Shown here: positions 1 through 7,482 of the stretch, in pieces
Numbering within the stretch: the first letter of the stretch is position 1
Layout of the letters: every line of letters starts with the position of its first letter
NCBI GenBank assembly: GCA_017652765.1
Contig: JAGCAJ010000008.1
Location: 73,230-131,891, forward strand
Reading direction: 5' to 3'
From: Candidatus Saccharimonadota bacterium
GTDB lineage: Bacteria > Patescibacteriota > Saccharimonadia > Saccharimonadales > Saccharimonadaceae
Length of the DNA: 58,662 bases
Notes under the pieces: generated by a model
The model's database searches: none
Seen by the model: the letters and a program-made list of their open reading frames with translations, nothing else
Told to the model about the DNA's origin: nothing
Made by a program: the position numbers and the translations under genes

Positions 1-2
1 TT

Positions 3-1166
3 CGTGACGATGCAGCTGCAATGCAACGCATTAAGGACGAGGCCGAAAAGGCTAAGAAGGAACTTTCTTCTGCAACGTCTACAGATATTAACCTACCATT
101 CCTTACTGCAGATGCGGATGGTCCAAAGCACTTTGAGCATACTCTAACTCGCGCAAAACTAGAAGAGCTAGTTGCTCCATTGCTTGATAGGCTAGCTGGA
201 CCAGTTGAGAAAGCATTAAAAGATGCTAAGCTCAAGGCATCTGACATTGACGAGATTGTGATGGTCGGTGGTATGACTCGCATGCCAGCCGTAGTCGAAA
301 AAGTGAAAGAAATCTTTGGTAAGGATCCAATGCAGGGCGTACATCCGGATGAAGTTGTGGCCGTAGGTGCTGCGATTCAAGGCGGTGTGCTTCAGGGCGA
401 CGTAAAGGATGTACTCCTTCTAGATGTCACCCCGCTAACGCTTGGTATCGAAACGATGGGTGGCGTACGCACTCCACTAATCGAACGCAATACTACTATT
501 CCTACGTCTAAGTCCGAGGTATTCTCTACCGCTTCTGATAACCAGCCACAGGTAGAGATTCATGTGCTCCAGGGCGAACGTGAAATGGCGTCAGATAACA
601 AGTCGCTCGGTCGATTTATCCTAGACGGTATTGCTCCAGCACCTCGTGGGATTCCACAAATTGAAGTAACATTCAACCTGGACGCTAATGGTATCCTAAA
701 TGTAACTGCAAAGGATAAAGGCACCGGCAAAGAGCAATCTATTACTATCCAGAACTCTGGTAACATGAGCAAGGAAGATATTGAGAAGGCCGCCCGTGAA
801 GCTGAGGAGCACGCTGAAGAAGACAAGAAGAAGCGTGAAGGAATCGACGCTAGAAATCAACTAGAAAATGCGATTTATCAGGCAGAAAAAATGCCAAGCG
901 AATATAAAGACAAGATTTCTGATGATGACGCCAAGACTATTAAGGAAGCCGTGGCGGACGCAAAGAAAGTTCTAGAAGACAAAGACGCTAATAAAGACGC
1001 ATTGGAAAAGGCTTCTAAAGATTTGTCCGAAAAGATCATGCCAATCGGCGCAAAGATGTATCAGCAGGCTAGCGATGACGCTAAGAAGGGCGAAGATAAA
1101 GCCGGAAAATCTGACGACAAAGCTTCTGATGACGACGCCGTAGAAGGCGAAGTGGTAGATAAATAA
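3..1166 (+). CDS. dnaK: Chaperone DnaK (Hsp70), 3' part only
   Basis: ATP-dependent cytosolic chaperone that binds unfolded peptides together with DnaJ and GrpE. The window opens inside the gene: the frame is open from base 3, before the first methionine at 21, so the first half of the ATPase domain is missing. Visible are the end of the ATPase domain (VGGMTRMP near residue 90), the interdomain linker ([15 protein letters not shown]), the beta-sandwich substrate-binding domain and the helical lid. The lid ends in a Lys/Asp-rich tail closing with EGEVVDK, a common DnaK ending. The stop codon is immediately followed by the stop of the converging gene, with no room for an ordinary terminator. 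Identification is certain; only completeness is limited by the window. Confidence 0.97.
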   Translation, partial: RDDAAAMQRIKDEAEKAKKELSSATSTDINLPFLTADADGPKHFEHTLTRAKLEELVAPLLDRLAGPVEKALKDAKLKASDIDEIVMVGGMTRMPAVVEKVKEIFGKDPMQGVHPDEVVAVGAAIQGGVLQGDVKDVLLLDVTPLTLGIETMGGVRTPLIERNTTIPTSKSEVFSTASDNQPQVEIHVLQGEREMASDNKSLGRFILDGIAPAPRGIPQIEVTFNLDANGILNVTAKDKGTGKEQSITIQNSGNMSKEDIEKAAREAEEHAEEDKKKREGIDARNQLENAIYQAEKMPSEYKDKISDDDAKTIKEAVADAKKVLEDKDANKDALEKASKDLSEKIMPIGAKMYQQASDDAKKGEDKAGKSDDKASDDDAVEGEVVDK

Positions 1167-1173
1167 TTATCTA
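1154..1173. other. Inverted repeat spanning two convergent stop codons
   Basis: GTAGATAA, a 4-base loop (ATAA), then TTATCTAC form a perfect 8-bp dyad. It contains the stop codon of dnaK on one strand and that of the convergent surface-protein gene on the other. The two genes abut with no spacer. The hairpin is AT-rich and weak, and no T-tract lies outside coding sequence, so a terminator role is only a possibility; it may simply reflect mirrored codons at the two gene ends. Confidence 0.5.
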
Positions 1174-2753
1174 CGAAATTTGCCAATAAACCGGCGGAGG
1201 GCGTAGTAGATGTCTCGGCGGAATTGGAATAGGACATAAAGCAGACCTAGACCGAAGACGCCGAGAAGCGCCCAGAGAGCAACAAAACTAGAACTATCTT
1301 CTGTGCCAACCATCGGAACAAGTGGATAATCAGCGCCATTGTTCTGTTTAACCTTACGGCAACGATTAGTTTCGGGGTTGCGCTCATAGCCTTCTTTGCA
1401 GGGCGCGGCTTCCGTGCCGTCATCGCTATCATAAGATTTGCAACGGCCAGTCGCGGGATTCCTGTATTTCCCTGCCGGGCAATCTTTGTTAATAGAGCTT
1501 AACGTGGTAGCATTAACGCAGTTCCCGGTAGTAGTGTTGATAACTTTGCCGGCGGGGCAGGTTCGAAATTCTTGATAGATATTAGCCGTACCGGGCGTAG
1601 ACAAATAAGTGACCTGCCAATCAGAAGATCCGTCAGAGCTTTTGCCAATTAGGGCAAAGCTGGCGGATTTTTTCTGGCCATGCGGAAGGTCTAGTACGTC
1701 GACAACGTCGTCGGTTATATCTAAAATCTCGTAACGATTAGACGTGGTGGGATTTTTGGTTAATGCAATGGGCGGATGAAAAACGTAGTATGAATTGGTT
1801 TTTAGCGCAAAAGGAGTAGCGCTAAGTATATATGTCTTATTTTTGTAGCGCAAGCGACATCTGTCTAGCAAAATATCCGTGCTAGAAGAATTATAAAATT
1901 CTATAAATTGCTCGGATGGATCGTCTTCGTAATAAGTAAAGATTTCGGAAAATTCTAGACCAGAACAAACGGGCGTAGTAGACTCGGCTGGGGTGGGGTC
2001 GGAAGGCGCTTCGGAAGAATCGTCCGCGACAAGCAAATCATCCGCGCGCGATGGAAGATAAAGGCCCGGAGATTCTGGGTCATAGAGCGAAACATAATTA
2101 TTAGTATGAAGATACTCGCCAGTATCATCGTTGCGGACAATGGTAGTATAGGCGCGAGATTTGACCGTGGTAGAAAAAATCGGAAGACAATCTTCTCCGC
2201 CTAGCCAACAAACGGAACTAATTATAGTCTCTCCCTGCATAAGCTTAAGTGAGCCCTCCATAGCAAGAGACGTGGCGTCATAAGTCAAATCTTGGGCGCC
2301 GTCCATAGCTTCGGGCGAAGACGCATAGCGCAACAAAATAGATTCACCAATAAAGCGTGCTCCATCAGGAAAAACATAGAGCGTGGTGGATTTACCTTCG
2401 GGATATGTGGCGGAAGGCTTGGAAATATAGACAATAGCAACGCCAGATAAATCCAGTTCGTCACTAGAAAGATTAACCAGTTCAATTAGCTCACCGGAAT
2501 TTTTGCCGGCTGGCAAAGTATAGCCGGGACTAACCGCGCGAATCGCAATAAGAGGTGTAATAGATGCTGTTTCAGGGTCTGGACTAGAAGATAAAACAGC
2601 GGGAACTTCTCCTAGCTTTAAGGGTTCTATAGTGGCCATACCAGACGCTAGACCACTAGCCACGCCAAGAGCGGAAGTGGGACTCGACGTGACGAAAACC
2701 AATACTTGAAGTAGGAGCAGTATTGCTTTTTTCGCTAACTGTAAAGAACGCAT
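1167..2753 (-). CDS. Exported, membrane-anchored lamin-tail-domain surface protein with Cys repeats
   Basis: Predicted surface protein of 528 aa; function unknown. A signal peptide covers about residues 1-29. Two beta-rich regions look like lamin-tail domains: one around GELIELVNLSSDELDLSGV (from about residue 85) and one around SEQFIEFYNSSSTDILL (from about 280). Residues about 397-461 hold three copies of a short repeat, C-x-x-G-x-x-x-N-x-x-T-x-x-C (CPAGKVINTTTGNC, CPAGKYRNPATGRC, CKEGYERNPETNRC). A transmembrane helix near 490-512 is followed by an Arg/Lys-rich cytoplasmic tail, so the protein is held by its C-terminus with the bulk outside. An extended -10 (TGC-TAAATT) lies six bases before the ATG. 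Lamin-tail domains occur in exported bacterial proteins and nucleases; no nuclease domain is seen. Domain calls are by eye. Confidence 0.75.
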   Translation of the reverse strand: MRSLQLAKKAILLLLQVLVFVTSSPTSALGVASGLASGMATIEPLKLGEVPAVLSSSPDPETASITPLIAIRAVSPGYTLPAGKNSGELIELVNLSSDELDLSGVAIVYISKPSATYPEGKSTTLYVFPDGARFIGESILLRYASSPEAMDGAQDLTYDATSLAMEGSLKLMQGETIISSVCWLGGEDCLPIFSTTVKSRAYTTIVRNDDTGEYLHTNNYVSLYDPESPGLYLPSRADDLLVADDSSEAPSDPTPAESTTPVCSGLEFSEIFTYYEDDPSEQFIEFYNSSSTDILLDRCRLRYKNKTYILSATPFALKTNSYYVFHPPIALTKNPTTSNRYEILDITDDVVDVLDLPHGQKKSASFALIGKSSDGSSDWQVTYLSTPGTANIYQEFRTCPAGKVINTTTGNCVNATTLSSINKDCPAGKYRNPATGRCKSYDSDDGTEAAPCKEGYERNPETNRCRKVKQNNGADYPLVPMVGTEDSSSFVALWALLGVFGLGLLYVLFQFRRDIYYALRRFIGKFRR

Positions 2754-2759
2754 GGCCCC

Positions 2760-2768
2760 AATTTAGCA
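2760..2768 (-). promoter_or_regulatory. Extended -10 promoter, leaderless start of the lamin-tail gene
   Basis: Reading leftward, TGC then TAAATT ends six bases before the ATG at 2753. The arrangement matches the other leaderless starts in the window, although the hexamer itself is a poor match to TATAAT. Confidence 0.45.
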
Positions 2769-2778
2769 CGCGTCGATT

Positions 2779-2806
2779 TTGAATGCAAGCATAAGCATGA
2801 TATAAT
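2779..2806 (+). promoter_or_regulatory. Promoter of the 2813 gene (leaderless)
   Basis: TTGAAT (2779-2784) and TATAAT (2801-2806) are separated by 16 bases, with TGA making an extended -10. Only six bases (ATATCC) separate the -10 from the ATG at 2813, so the transcript should start at or within a base or two of the start codon. There is no Shine-Dalgarno sequence. Confidence 0.7.
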
Positions 2807-2812
2807 ATATCC

Positions 2813-3502
2813 ATGAAACCAGACCTGTATACCGTGATTCTTGCTGGGCTCGTGCATGCGACTTTGCAACTGGGCGTAGGGACGCTACTACTCTTGTACC
2901 ACGCGTCACTCGGCAAGCACGTACGGCGCAAAACACGAGAACTCGTAACAAATTATATCCTGGGAAATGGGTTTTTGACGGCACTAGCGGTAGCGGGGGC
3001 AGGATTCATCATCTATATCGTATGTCAAAGACCGATGAATCCAGCGATGCTGACGATTGTGGTAGGGGTTCTGGTGGGGTTGGCTGTTTCTGTTTGGGCG
3101 TTTTACTACAGGATGGGAAAAAGTACAGAACTATGGCTACCGAAGTCAATTGCGAACTTTATTAATCGGCGCGCAAAATTGTCTGATAGCAATACGGAGG
3201 CGTTTTCATTAGGGATGCTAGCATGCTTTGCAGAATTTCCGTTTACGCTAATTCTGATACTGGTTACGGCAAATAGCATTTTAGCTCTACCACAGGCGTT
3301 ACAAATTTTAGCAATAGCAATTTATGCGTTGTTATCAGTTTTACCATTAGCAATCATGAGAATTGTCGTAAGAAAAGGTCAAACCGTGGTAGATATACAG
3401 AGGTGGAGAATAAAAAATAAGAACTTTATTCGTGTGATTTCTGGTATTGGATTCATGGTGCTGGCGGGATTTTTGTTAGTGTTTAAAATATTGGGGGCTT
3501 AG
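2813..3502 (+). CDS. Six-helix membrane protein, function unknown
   Basis: Hypothetical integral membrane protein of 229 aa. About six hydrophobic helices are visible (roughly residues 7-27, 47-68, 75-95, 130-150, 155-175, 205-225), with a basic stretch after the first (KHVRRKTR). The core around EAFSLGMLACFAEFPF, a Gly/Pro-containing helix pair, recalls small transporters such as the LysE or CcdA groups, but no diagnostic residues are present and I do not assign a family. The stop codon TAG shares its G with the GTG start of the next gene, so the two are translationally coupled and probably act together. The start is fixed by the leaderless promoter. Confidence 0.75.
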   Translation: MKPDLYTVILAGLVHATLQLGVGTLLLLYHASLGKHVRRKTRELVTNYILGNGFLTALAVAGAGFIIYIVCQRPMNPAMLTIVVGVLVGLAVSVWAFYYRMGKSTELWLPKSIANFINRRAKLSDSNTEAFSLGMLACFAEFPFTLILILVTANSILALPQALQILAIAIYALLSVLPLAIMRIVVRKGQTVVDIQRWRIKNKNFIRVISGIGFMVLAGFLLVFKILGA

Positions 3503-3738
3503 TGAAATTTTCTAAAAAGCAAGTGGTAAAAGATATAATGCTAGAGGCAAAAGTGCTTGGCATTTCTGCTGGTGCGGGAGAAAAATATGCAGAAAAAGTG
3601 GCGGACAAAATTGCAAAGTGGGCGGAACGACGCGAGGAAGTAACTCAGGCTGATATCGATGCACAAATCGCAAAAGAAGTGAGTAGGTATAGTAAGGACC
3701 TTGCGTTCGTTTATAAAAATCGTGGTAAAATAATCTAA
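3502..3738 (+). CDS. Small conserved-looking cytoplasmic protein (78 aa), ATP-cone-like at best
   Basis: Soluble, mostly helical and highly charged. It starts with GTG overlapping the previous stop by one base. The C-terminal part (about residues 45-78: VTQADIDAQIAKEV, then LAFVYKNRGKII) resembles the second half of ATP-cone domains found in NrdR and ribonucleotide reductases, where a short helical region ends in a Tyr-x-x-hydrophobic pattern. The N-terminal ATP-binding half (VxKRDG) is not seen, so nucleotide binding is not claimed. Coupling to the upstream membrane protein suggests a regulatory or accessory role. Real gene with good confidence; function unknown. Confidence 0.65.
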   Translation: MKFSKKQVVKDIMLEAKVLGISAGAGEKYAEKVADKIAKWAERREEVTQADIDAQIAKEVSRYSKDLAFVYKNRGKII

Positions 3739-3747
3739 AGAGGTTAT

Positions 3748-5124
3748 ATGGGAAAACGATTTGATTATGAATATATGATCATCGGGGGCGGGACGTCTGG
3801 TATAGTAGCCGCTAAGCAGCTCGCTAGTGCAGGAAGAAAAGTCGCACTAGTTGAACAGGACAGCTGGGCTAATTCTGGCTATGCTAAAGAGCTTCCTAGA
3901 AGAGCGCTTTTCCATTTTTCTCATTTGTACGCAGAGGCGGTAGCCGGAAGTAGGTTTGGGATTACCTCGGCAAACCTGCGTTATAATTATCCTGCTGTAT
4001 TACACTTTAAGGAGAAAGTAACTGGCAAAGACCTAGCCACGAAAAAGGAACTAGAAGATGCCGGCGTGACCTGCATCAAGGGCAGTGCACATTTTATTGG
4101 AAACTATGACGTGGCGATTGAGGGGAAAGGCCAAGTTTCGGCAAGCAAATTCCTAATTGCGACGGGGGCGGTAGCCAACCATGATGGGATTTCCGGACTC
4201 GACACAGTAGAATATCTCACACCAGAGACCGCAATAAATATAGAAAAACCGCCAAAAGCAGTGCTAGTCGTAGGCGGAGGACCAAGCGGATGCGAAATTG
4301 CGCAATATTATGCGGAGCTGGGCGCAAAAGTTGTAATAGTAGAACTTTCTAGCAGACTACTCCCGAAGCAAGACGAGGAAGTGGGCCAAGTAATGGAGCA
4401 ATATTTTGCAAAACGTCTAGGAATTAAGGTGTTTACACATACAAAAGTAGTAGCGTTAGAAAAAGATAAGGTATCTAAGCGCGTAGTGTTTATGCGAAAC
4501 GGACAGGAGCGCACAGTGCGCGTAGAGACAATTGTATTGGCGACCGGAAGCAAAGCGCATACAGACATTGGACTAAAAAATGCAGGGGTGAGTTTTGATA
4601 AAAATGGAATTATTGTAGATAAGACGCTCCAGACTAGCGCTAGAAATATTTGGGCGTCGGGCGATGTACTAGGAACGAATAATAGTTCGACGGAGCGTGC
4701 GACATACACGGCGGAAATTGCCGTAATCAATATGCTGGGTAGAAATAAAACATTTGTAAACTATGATGGTTTTATGGATGTAGTAGATACAGACCCACAA
4801 GTCGCTACGGTTGGGAAAACGGAAGACGATTTATCTAAGCGCTCTCGCAAATATCGCAAGGCGCTAGTACCGCTCTCGGCTACCAGCGCGTCAATGACAG
4901 AAGATTATAAAATCGGCTTCTTGAAAATCCTAGCCGATGGACAAGGAAAGGTATTAGGAGCGTCGATGGTAGGGCCACACGCCTCGGACGCGATGCAGGA
5001 AATAGCACTGGCGATACGACATAATCTACCATTGGTACAGGTGGCGAGTACGCCACACGTAGAAGGTGAATGGAACAATCTAGTAAAAGTCGCGGCACGG
5101 AAGCTACTAACGGCAAAAAACTAA
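3748..5124 (+). CDS. FAD/NAD(P)-dependent oxidoreductase of the dihydrolipoamide dehydrogenase/mercuric reductase fold, redox cysteines absent
   Basis: A 458-aa two-dinucleotide-binding flavoprotein. The FAD motif is GGGTSG (residues 13-18), the NAD(P) motif is VGGGPSG (about 174-180), a second FAD contact is NIWASGDV, and a C-terminal dimerisation domain begins near 335. In this superfamily the segment after the first helix carries a CxxxxC redox disulfide followed by PSK. Here it reads WANSGYAKELPRRALF (residues 40-55) with no cysteine, and the usual C-terminal HPxxxE is replaced by TPHVEGEW. It therefore cannot work as a classical disulfide reductase; an NAD(P)H oxidase or quinone/other acceptor dehydrogenase role is possible. 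A Shine-Dalgarno (AAGAGG) precedes the ATG nine bases after the previous gene, so all three rightward genes may form one operon. Confidence 0.85.
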   Translation: MGKRFDYEYMIIGGGTSGIVAAKQLASAGRKVALVEQDSWANSGYAKELPRRALFHFSHLYAEAVAGSRFGITSANLRYNYPAVLHFKEKVTGKDLATKKELEDAGVTCIKGSAHFIGNYDVAIEGKGQVSASKFLIATGAVANHDGISGLDTVEYLTPETAINIEKPPKAVLVVGGGPSGCEIAQYYAELGAKVVIVELSSRLLPKQDEEVGQVMEQYFAKRLGIKVFTHTKVVALEKDKVSKRVVFMRNGQERTVRVETIVLATGSKAHTDIGLKNAGVSFDKNGIIVDKTLQTSARNIWASGDVLGTNNSSTERATYTAEIAVINMLGRNKTFVNYDGFMDVVDTDPQVATVGKTEDDLSKRSRKYRKALVPLSATSASMTEDYKIGFLKILADGQGKVLGASMVGPHASDAMQEIALAIRHNLPLVQVASTPHVEGEWNNLVKVAARKLLTAKN

Positions 5125-5136
5125 AACAACAAAAAT

Positions 5137-5174
5137 GGCGCTACTATTGGGGGAAATAGTAGCGCCGTTTTTGT
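5137..5174. terminator. Strong bidirectional rho-independent terminator
   Basis: GGCGCTACTATT (5137-5148) pairs perfectly with AATAGTAGCGCC (5155-5166) around a six-base loop. It is followed by a T-run on the right and, read leftward, by ATTTTTG. It ends the oxidoreductase transcript and, from the other side, the initiator tRNA transcript. Confidence 0.92.
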
Positions 5175-5198
5175 CTTCAATCGGAGCGATTAAAAACT

Positions 5199-5275
5199 TG
5201 GTGGCGGGGGTTGGATTTGAACCAACGACCTTTTGGTTATGAGCCAAACGAGCTACCAGGCTGCTCTACCCCGCG
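5199..5275 (-). tRNA. Initiator tRNA-fMet (CAU)
   Basis: Full cloverleaf of 77 bases including an encoded CCA. The sequence closely follows bacterial initiator tRNA: CGCGGGG acceptor strand, AGAGCAGCCTGGTAGCTCGT D-arm region, CTCATAA anticodon loop and the GTTGG/CCAAC T-stem with TTCAAAT. The initiator hallmark, an unpaired first acceptor position, is present as C1/C72. The anticodon stem is TTTGG/CCAAA, so only two of the usual three consecutive G-C pairs next to the loop remain. It is preceded by a near-perfect promoter and an unusual leader hairpin. Confidence 0.95.
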
Positions 5276-5285
5276 ATATTGAAAA

Positions 5286-5312
5286 TACAGAGCTAGAGTT
5301 TCTAGCTCTGTA
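5286..5312 (-). other. Perfect 12-bp hairpin between the tRNA-fMet promoter and the tRNA
   Basis: TACAGAGCTAGA (5286-5297) and TCTAGCTCTGTA (5301-5312) are perfectly complementary around a three-base loop. Read leftward the hairpin is followed by TTTTC. It lies downstream of the pilin operon end (5367), so it could terminate that operon. However, it also lies between the tRNA -10 box and the tRNA itself, so it must be in the 5' leader of the tRNA precursor, where it could act as an attenuator or processing element. Confidence 0.75.
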
Positions 5313-5315
5313 AAG

Positions 5316-5344
5316 ATTCTAGCAAACTTTGGCGATTTTGTCAA
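5316..5344 (-). promoter_or_regulatory. Promoter of tRNA-fMet
   Basis: Reading leftward: TTGACA (5339-5344), a 17-base spacer ending in TGC, then TAGAAT (5316-5321). This is the closest match to the sigma-70 consensus found in the window, as expected for a stable RNA. Transcription should start near 5309, within the leader hairpin. Confidence 0.85.
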
Positions 5345-5366
5345 GAGTTCTAGCGAAGCAAGCGGA

Positions 5367-6659
5367 TTAGTCAGAGACCCAACCAGAGTTGGCACATCCT
5401 TGCGCACCGCCACTTTTGTCGGACTTCCAGCAGTTGCGTGTAACATAGAAGTTCTTGTCGGAAGCGTCGTTACCACTTAGATGAAGCGCATATTCTGGAT
5501 ATGGATAGTAGAGATCTACTAGCTCGATGCGGGTTTCTATGCGACGATATAAATCATTAGCACGACCAGTAGAATCAACAGCGGCTTGGACGCCAGTAAG
5601 AGTAGTATAGCTACTGCAAGCGTTATCGTTTACGCTTTTACAAAGCGCAACCGAAATGTCAGTATTAGGGCGTTTGTATGGCAAGTTGACTTTGAGGAAA
5701 GTAGTGGCAGATACGCGTGGAGTGTGCCTATACGTATCTGGCAATTCTATTGTAACCGTACAGGCAAAACCATTAGGGCTACTGGTAGCATTGCACTGAG
5801 TCTGGATCATATCGTTGTTGTATTTATCTGAATGATCATAGACGGAATCTTTTGAGACAAAATTCTTTGCGTTTCCCTTTCTTGGCTCAAAGATAAGCAT
5901 AGCATGGTCGGTGCCTCGGCTATTGTAGTTGTTGACGTTAAGCTCGGCGACATTGAAATCTGGCACGCCACCAGAAGAGTCAGTCTGGAAAATTTCTAGA
6001 GCGATAATTGGTGGAGCGTATTTCTCGCTGTTATCCTTTAGTGTGGTATTACTATCACTACCACCAATCATGTATTTTTCTCCATCGACGCCAGCATTGG
6101 CGGTGGAGTACCAGCTAAACTGGATTGCATTAACCTGAGAAAGGTCGGCGGAGCGGAGCGGGATAATGCGCGTACTATCAGCATTTGTGAGGGTGGTGAG
6201 GTAGTCGTCAGTTTCCTCGGTGATTTTTACGCAGGTATAGGCTTGTTCCATATAGGAAGCGCTACCATTATTATTTTTGGATTGAGTTTCTTGGACGATA
6301 GTCTCGCCACGATCGCCAGTCTCGCGACCAAGAGTGTTAGTTACAACGTCACAAGAACTCTCGGCAATTCCCTTTTGCATTTCGTAAATGATTCTCTGAC
6401 AACTGCCAACACTAGAACCAGCGTTAGGAGCATAGCCTTGAGAGAGGCAGTCGTGATATTTAAGGATTGCGATTTTAGCATCTTCTACGCCAGCCATAGC
6501 GGAGTCATAAGCGGATTTGGACAAATCAGTATTAACCGTGATAATTGATTCGCCGATAATAATGCGTGTAAAGCTGAGCGTAATAATCCCAAAAACCAAC
6601 GTCAGGAATACTACTGCGTAAATTGAGACTGCACCGCGTTTTGTTGTTATTTTAGTCAT
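5367..6659 (-). CDS. PilX-like pilus/secretion-associated protein
   Basis: A 430-aa protein, last gene of the leftward pilin operon. The N-terminus MTKITTKRGAVSIYAVVFLT has a basic patch, a glycine and one long hydrophobic helix with no Glu at position 5, the layout of PilX-type pilus assembly proteins rather than a major pilin. The body is long, Ser/Thr/Asn-rich and extracellular, with several paired cysteines towards the end (VALCKSVNDNAC; NCWKS with GCANSGW). It starts inside the end of the preceding gene (8-base overlap, ATGACTAA) with Shine-Dalgarno GGAG six bases upstream. Role inferred: minor component of a type IV pilus or pseudopilus on the surface. Confidence 0.7.
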   Translation of the reverse strand: MTKITTKRGAVSIYAVVFLTLVFGIITLSFTRIIIGESIITVNTDLSKSAYDSAMAGVEDAKIAILKYHDCLSQGYAPNAGSSVGSCQRIIYEMQKGIAESSCDVVTNTLGRETGDRGETIVQETQSKNNNGSASYMEQAYTCVKITEETDDYLTTLTNADSTRIIPLRSADLSQVNAIQFSWYSTANAGVDGEKYMIGGSDSNTTLKDNSEKYAPPIIALEIFQTDSSGGVPDFNVAELNVNNYNSRGTDHAMLIFEPRKGNAKNFVSKDSVYDHSDKYNNDMIQTQCNATSSPNGFACTVTIELPDTYRHTPRVSATTFLKVNLPYKRPNTDISVALCKSVNDNACSSYTTLTGVQAAVDSTGRANDLYRRIETRIELVDLYYPYPEYALHLSGNDASDKNFYVTRNCWKSDKSGGAQGCANSGWVSD

Positions 6660-7482
6660 CTGTTTCTCCTGTCGCCTGGGAGGCGAAATTATATTTATTT
6701 AATGCACAGTAAGTAAATTCATCGAAGTAAGCTTCTTTTGGCGCTTTACAGTATTCGCCACTGGCTAGGATGTCCACGTCTCCGTCTAGGGTTGCAAGGA
6801 TGAAGGTGCCAGCGTAGAAGGCTTGACCAGAATAGGCGTGTCGGCCTGGTGGGAAAATGCGCATATCATAAAGGGCGAGGTCGGATTCGGATGGATCAAT
6901 TAGCTCGGCCATATCGGTTGTGCTGACGGTATAGGATGGAGCTTCGTTGCCGTCATAGGCATATGTGCCGGTGTTGACATTATTCATACAGAGCTGGCCA
7001 CCAGAATCGAAGACACGAATTAACCTAAAGTCGTCTCGGCCATTAACCTTGGCCCTAACATTATTATTGCTATTTAAAGCATAGCCAGTATTCCAGATAA
7101 AGGTATATAGGCCCGAACAGAATATTCCGTTAGTAGGAAGGGTTCTATTTTTCATGCTCCCAGGAGCGTCGGCACCAAAGGAGTGAGTACGCTGACGGAA
7201 AATGAAACGAAAAGCGTTATCATTTCTACATGCGTTTCTGGCACCCTCTGCGACAAGGGAACATTTTGCATCCGTACTGACGAGTGTAGAGGCCTTGATA
7301 TGGCGAGTCATATCATCTATGATTTCTTGGGAGGTCTGGTTAACAGCTTTAATCATGAGAGTTTTTTGGTAAATGGCAAGCATTTGGATAATTAGAAACG
7401 CGGTCATTAAAAGCAATACCGAAATAAATGCCATGGAGAGAGTGGTTTCGATAATTGTAAAACCGGATTTATTGCGACGCAT
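6652..7482 (-). CDS. PilW-like prepilin (N-methylation motif)
   Basis: A 276-aa protein beginning MRRNKSGFTIIETTLSMAF: a short basic leader, a G/F prepilin peptidase site after residue 7 and Glu at position 5 of the mature protein, followed by a hydrophobic helix to about residue 35. This is the class III signal of type IV pilins and type II secretion pseudopilins. The rest is a soluble, cysteine-containing globular region (CSLVAEGARNAC; GEYCKAPKEAYFDEFTYC). It shares a TAATG stop/start with the gene before it. A minor pilin role is inferred from size, position and order. Confidence 0.8.
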   Translation of the reverse strand: MRRNKSGFTIIETTLSMAFISVLLLMTAFLIIQMLAIYQKTLMIKAVNQTSQEIIDDMTRHIKASTLVSTDAKCSLVAEGARNACRNDNAFRFIFRQRTHSFGADAPGSMKNRTLPTNGIFCSGLYTFIWNTGYALNSNNNVRAKVNGRDDFRLIRVFDSGGQLCMNNVNTGTYAYDGNEAPSYTVSTTDMAELIDPSESDLALYDMRIFPPGRHAYSGQAFYAGTFILATLDGDVDILASGEYCKAPKEAYFDEFTYCALNKYNFASQATGETDD

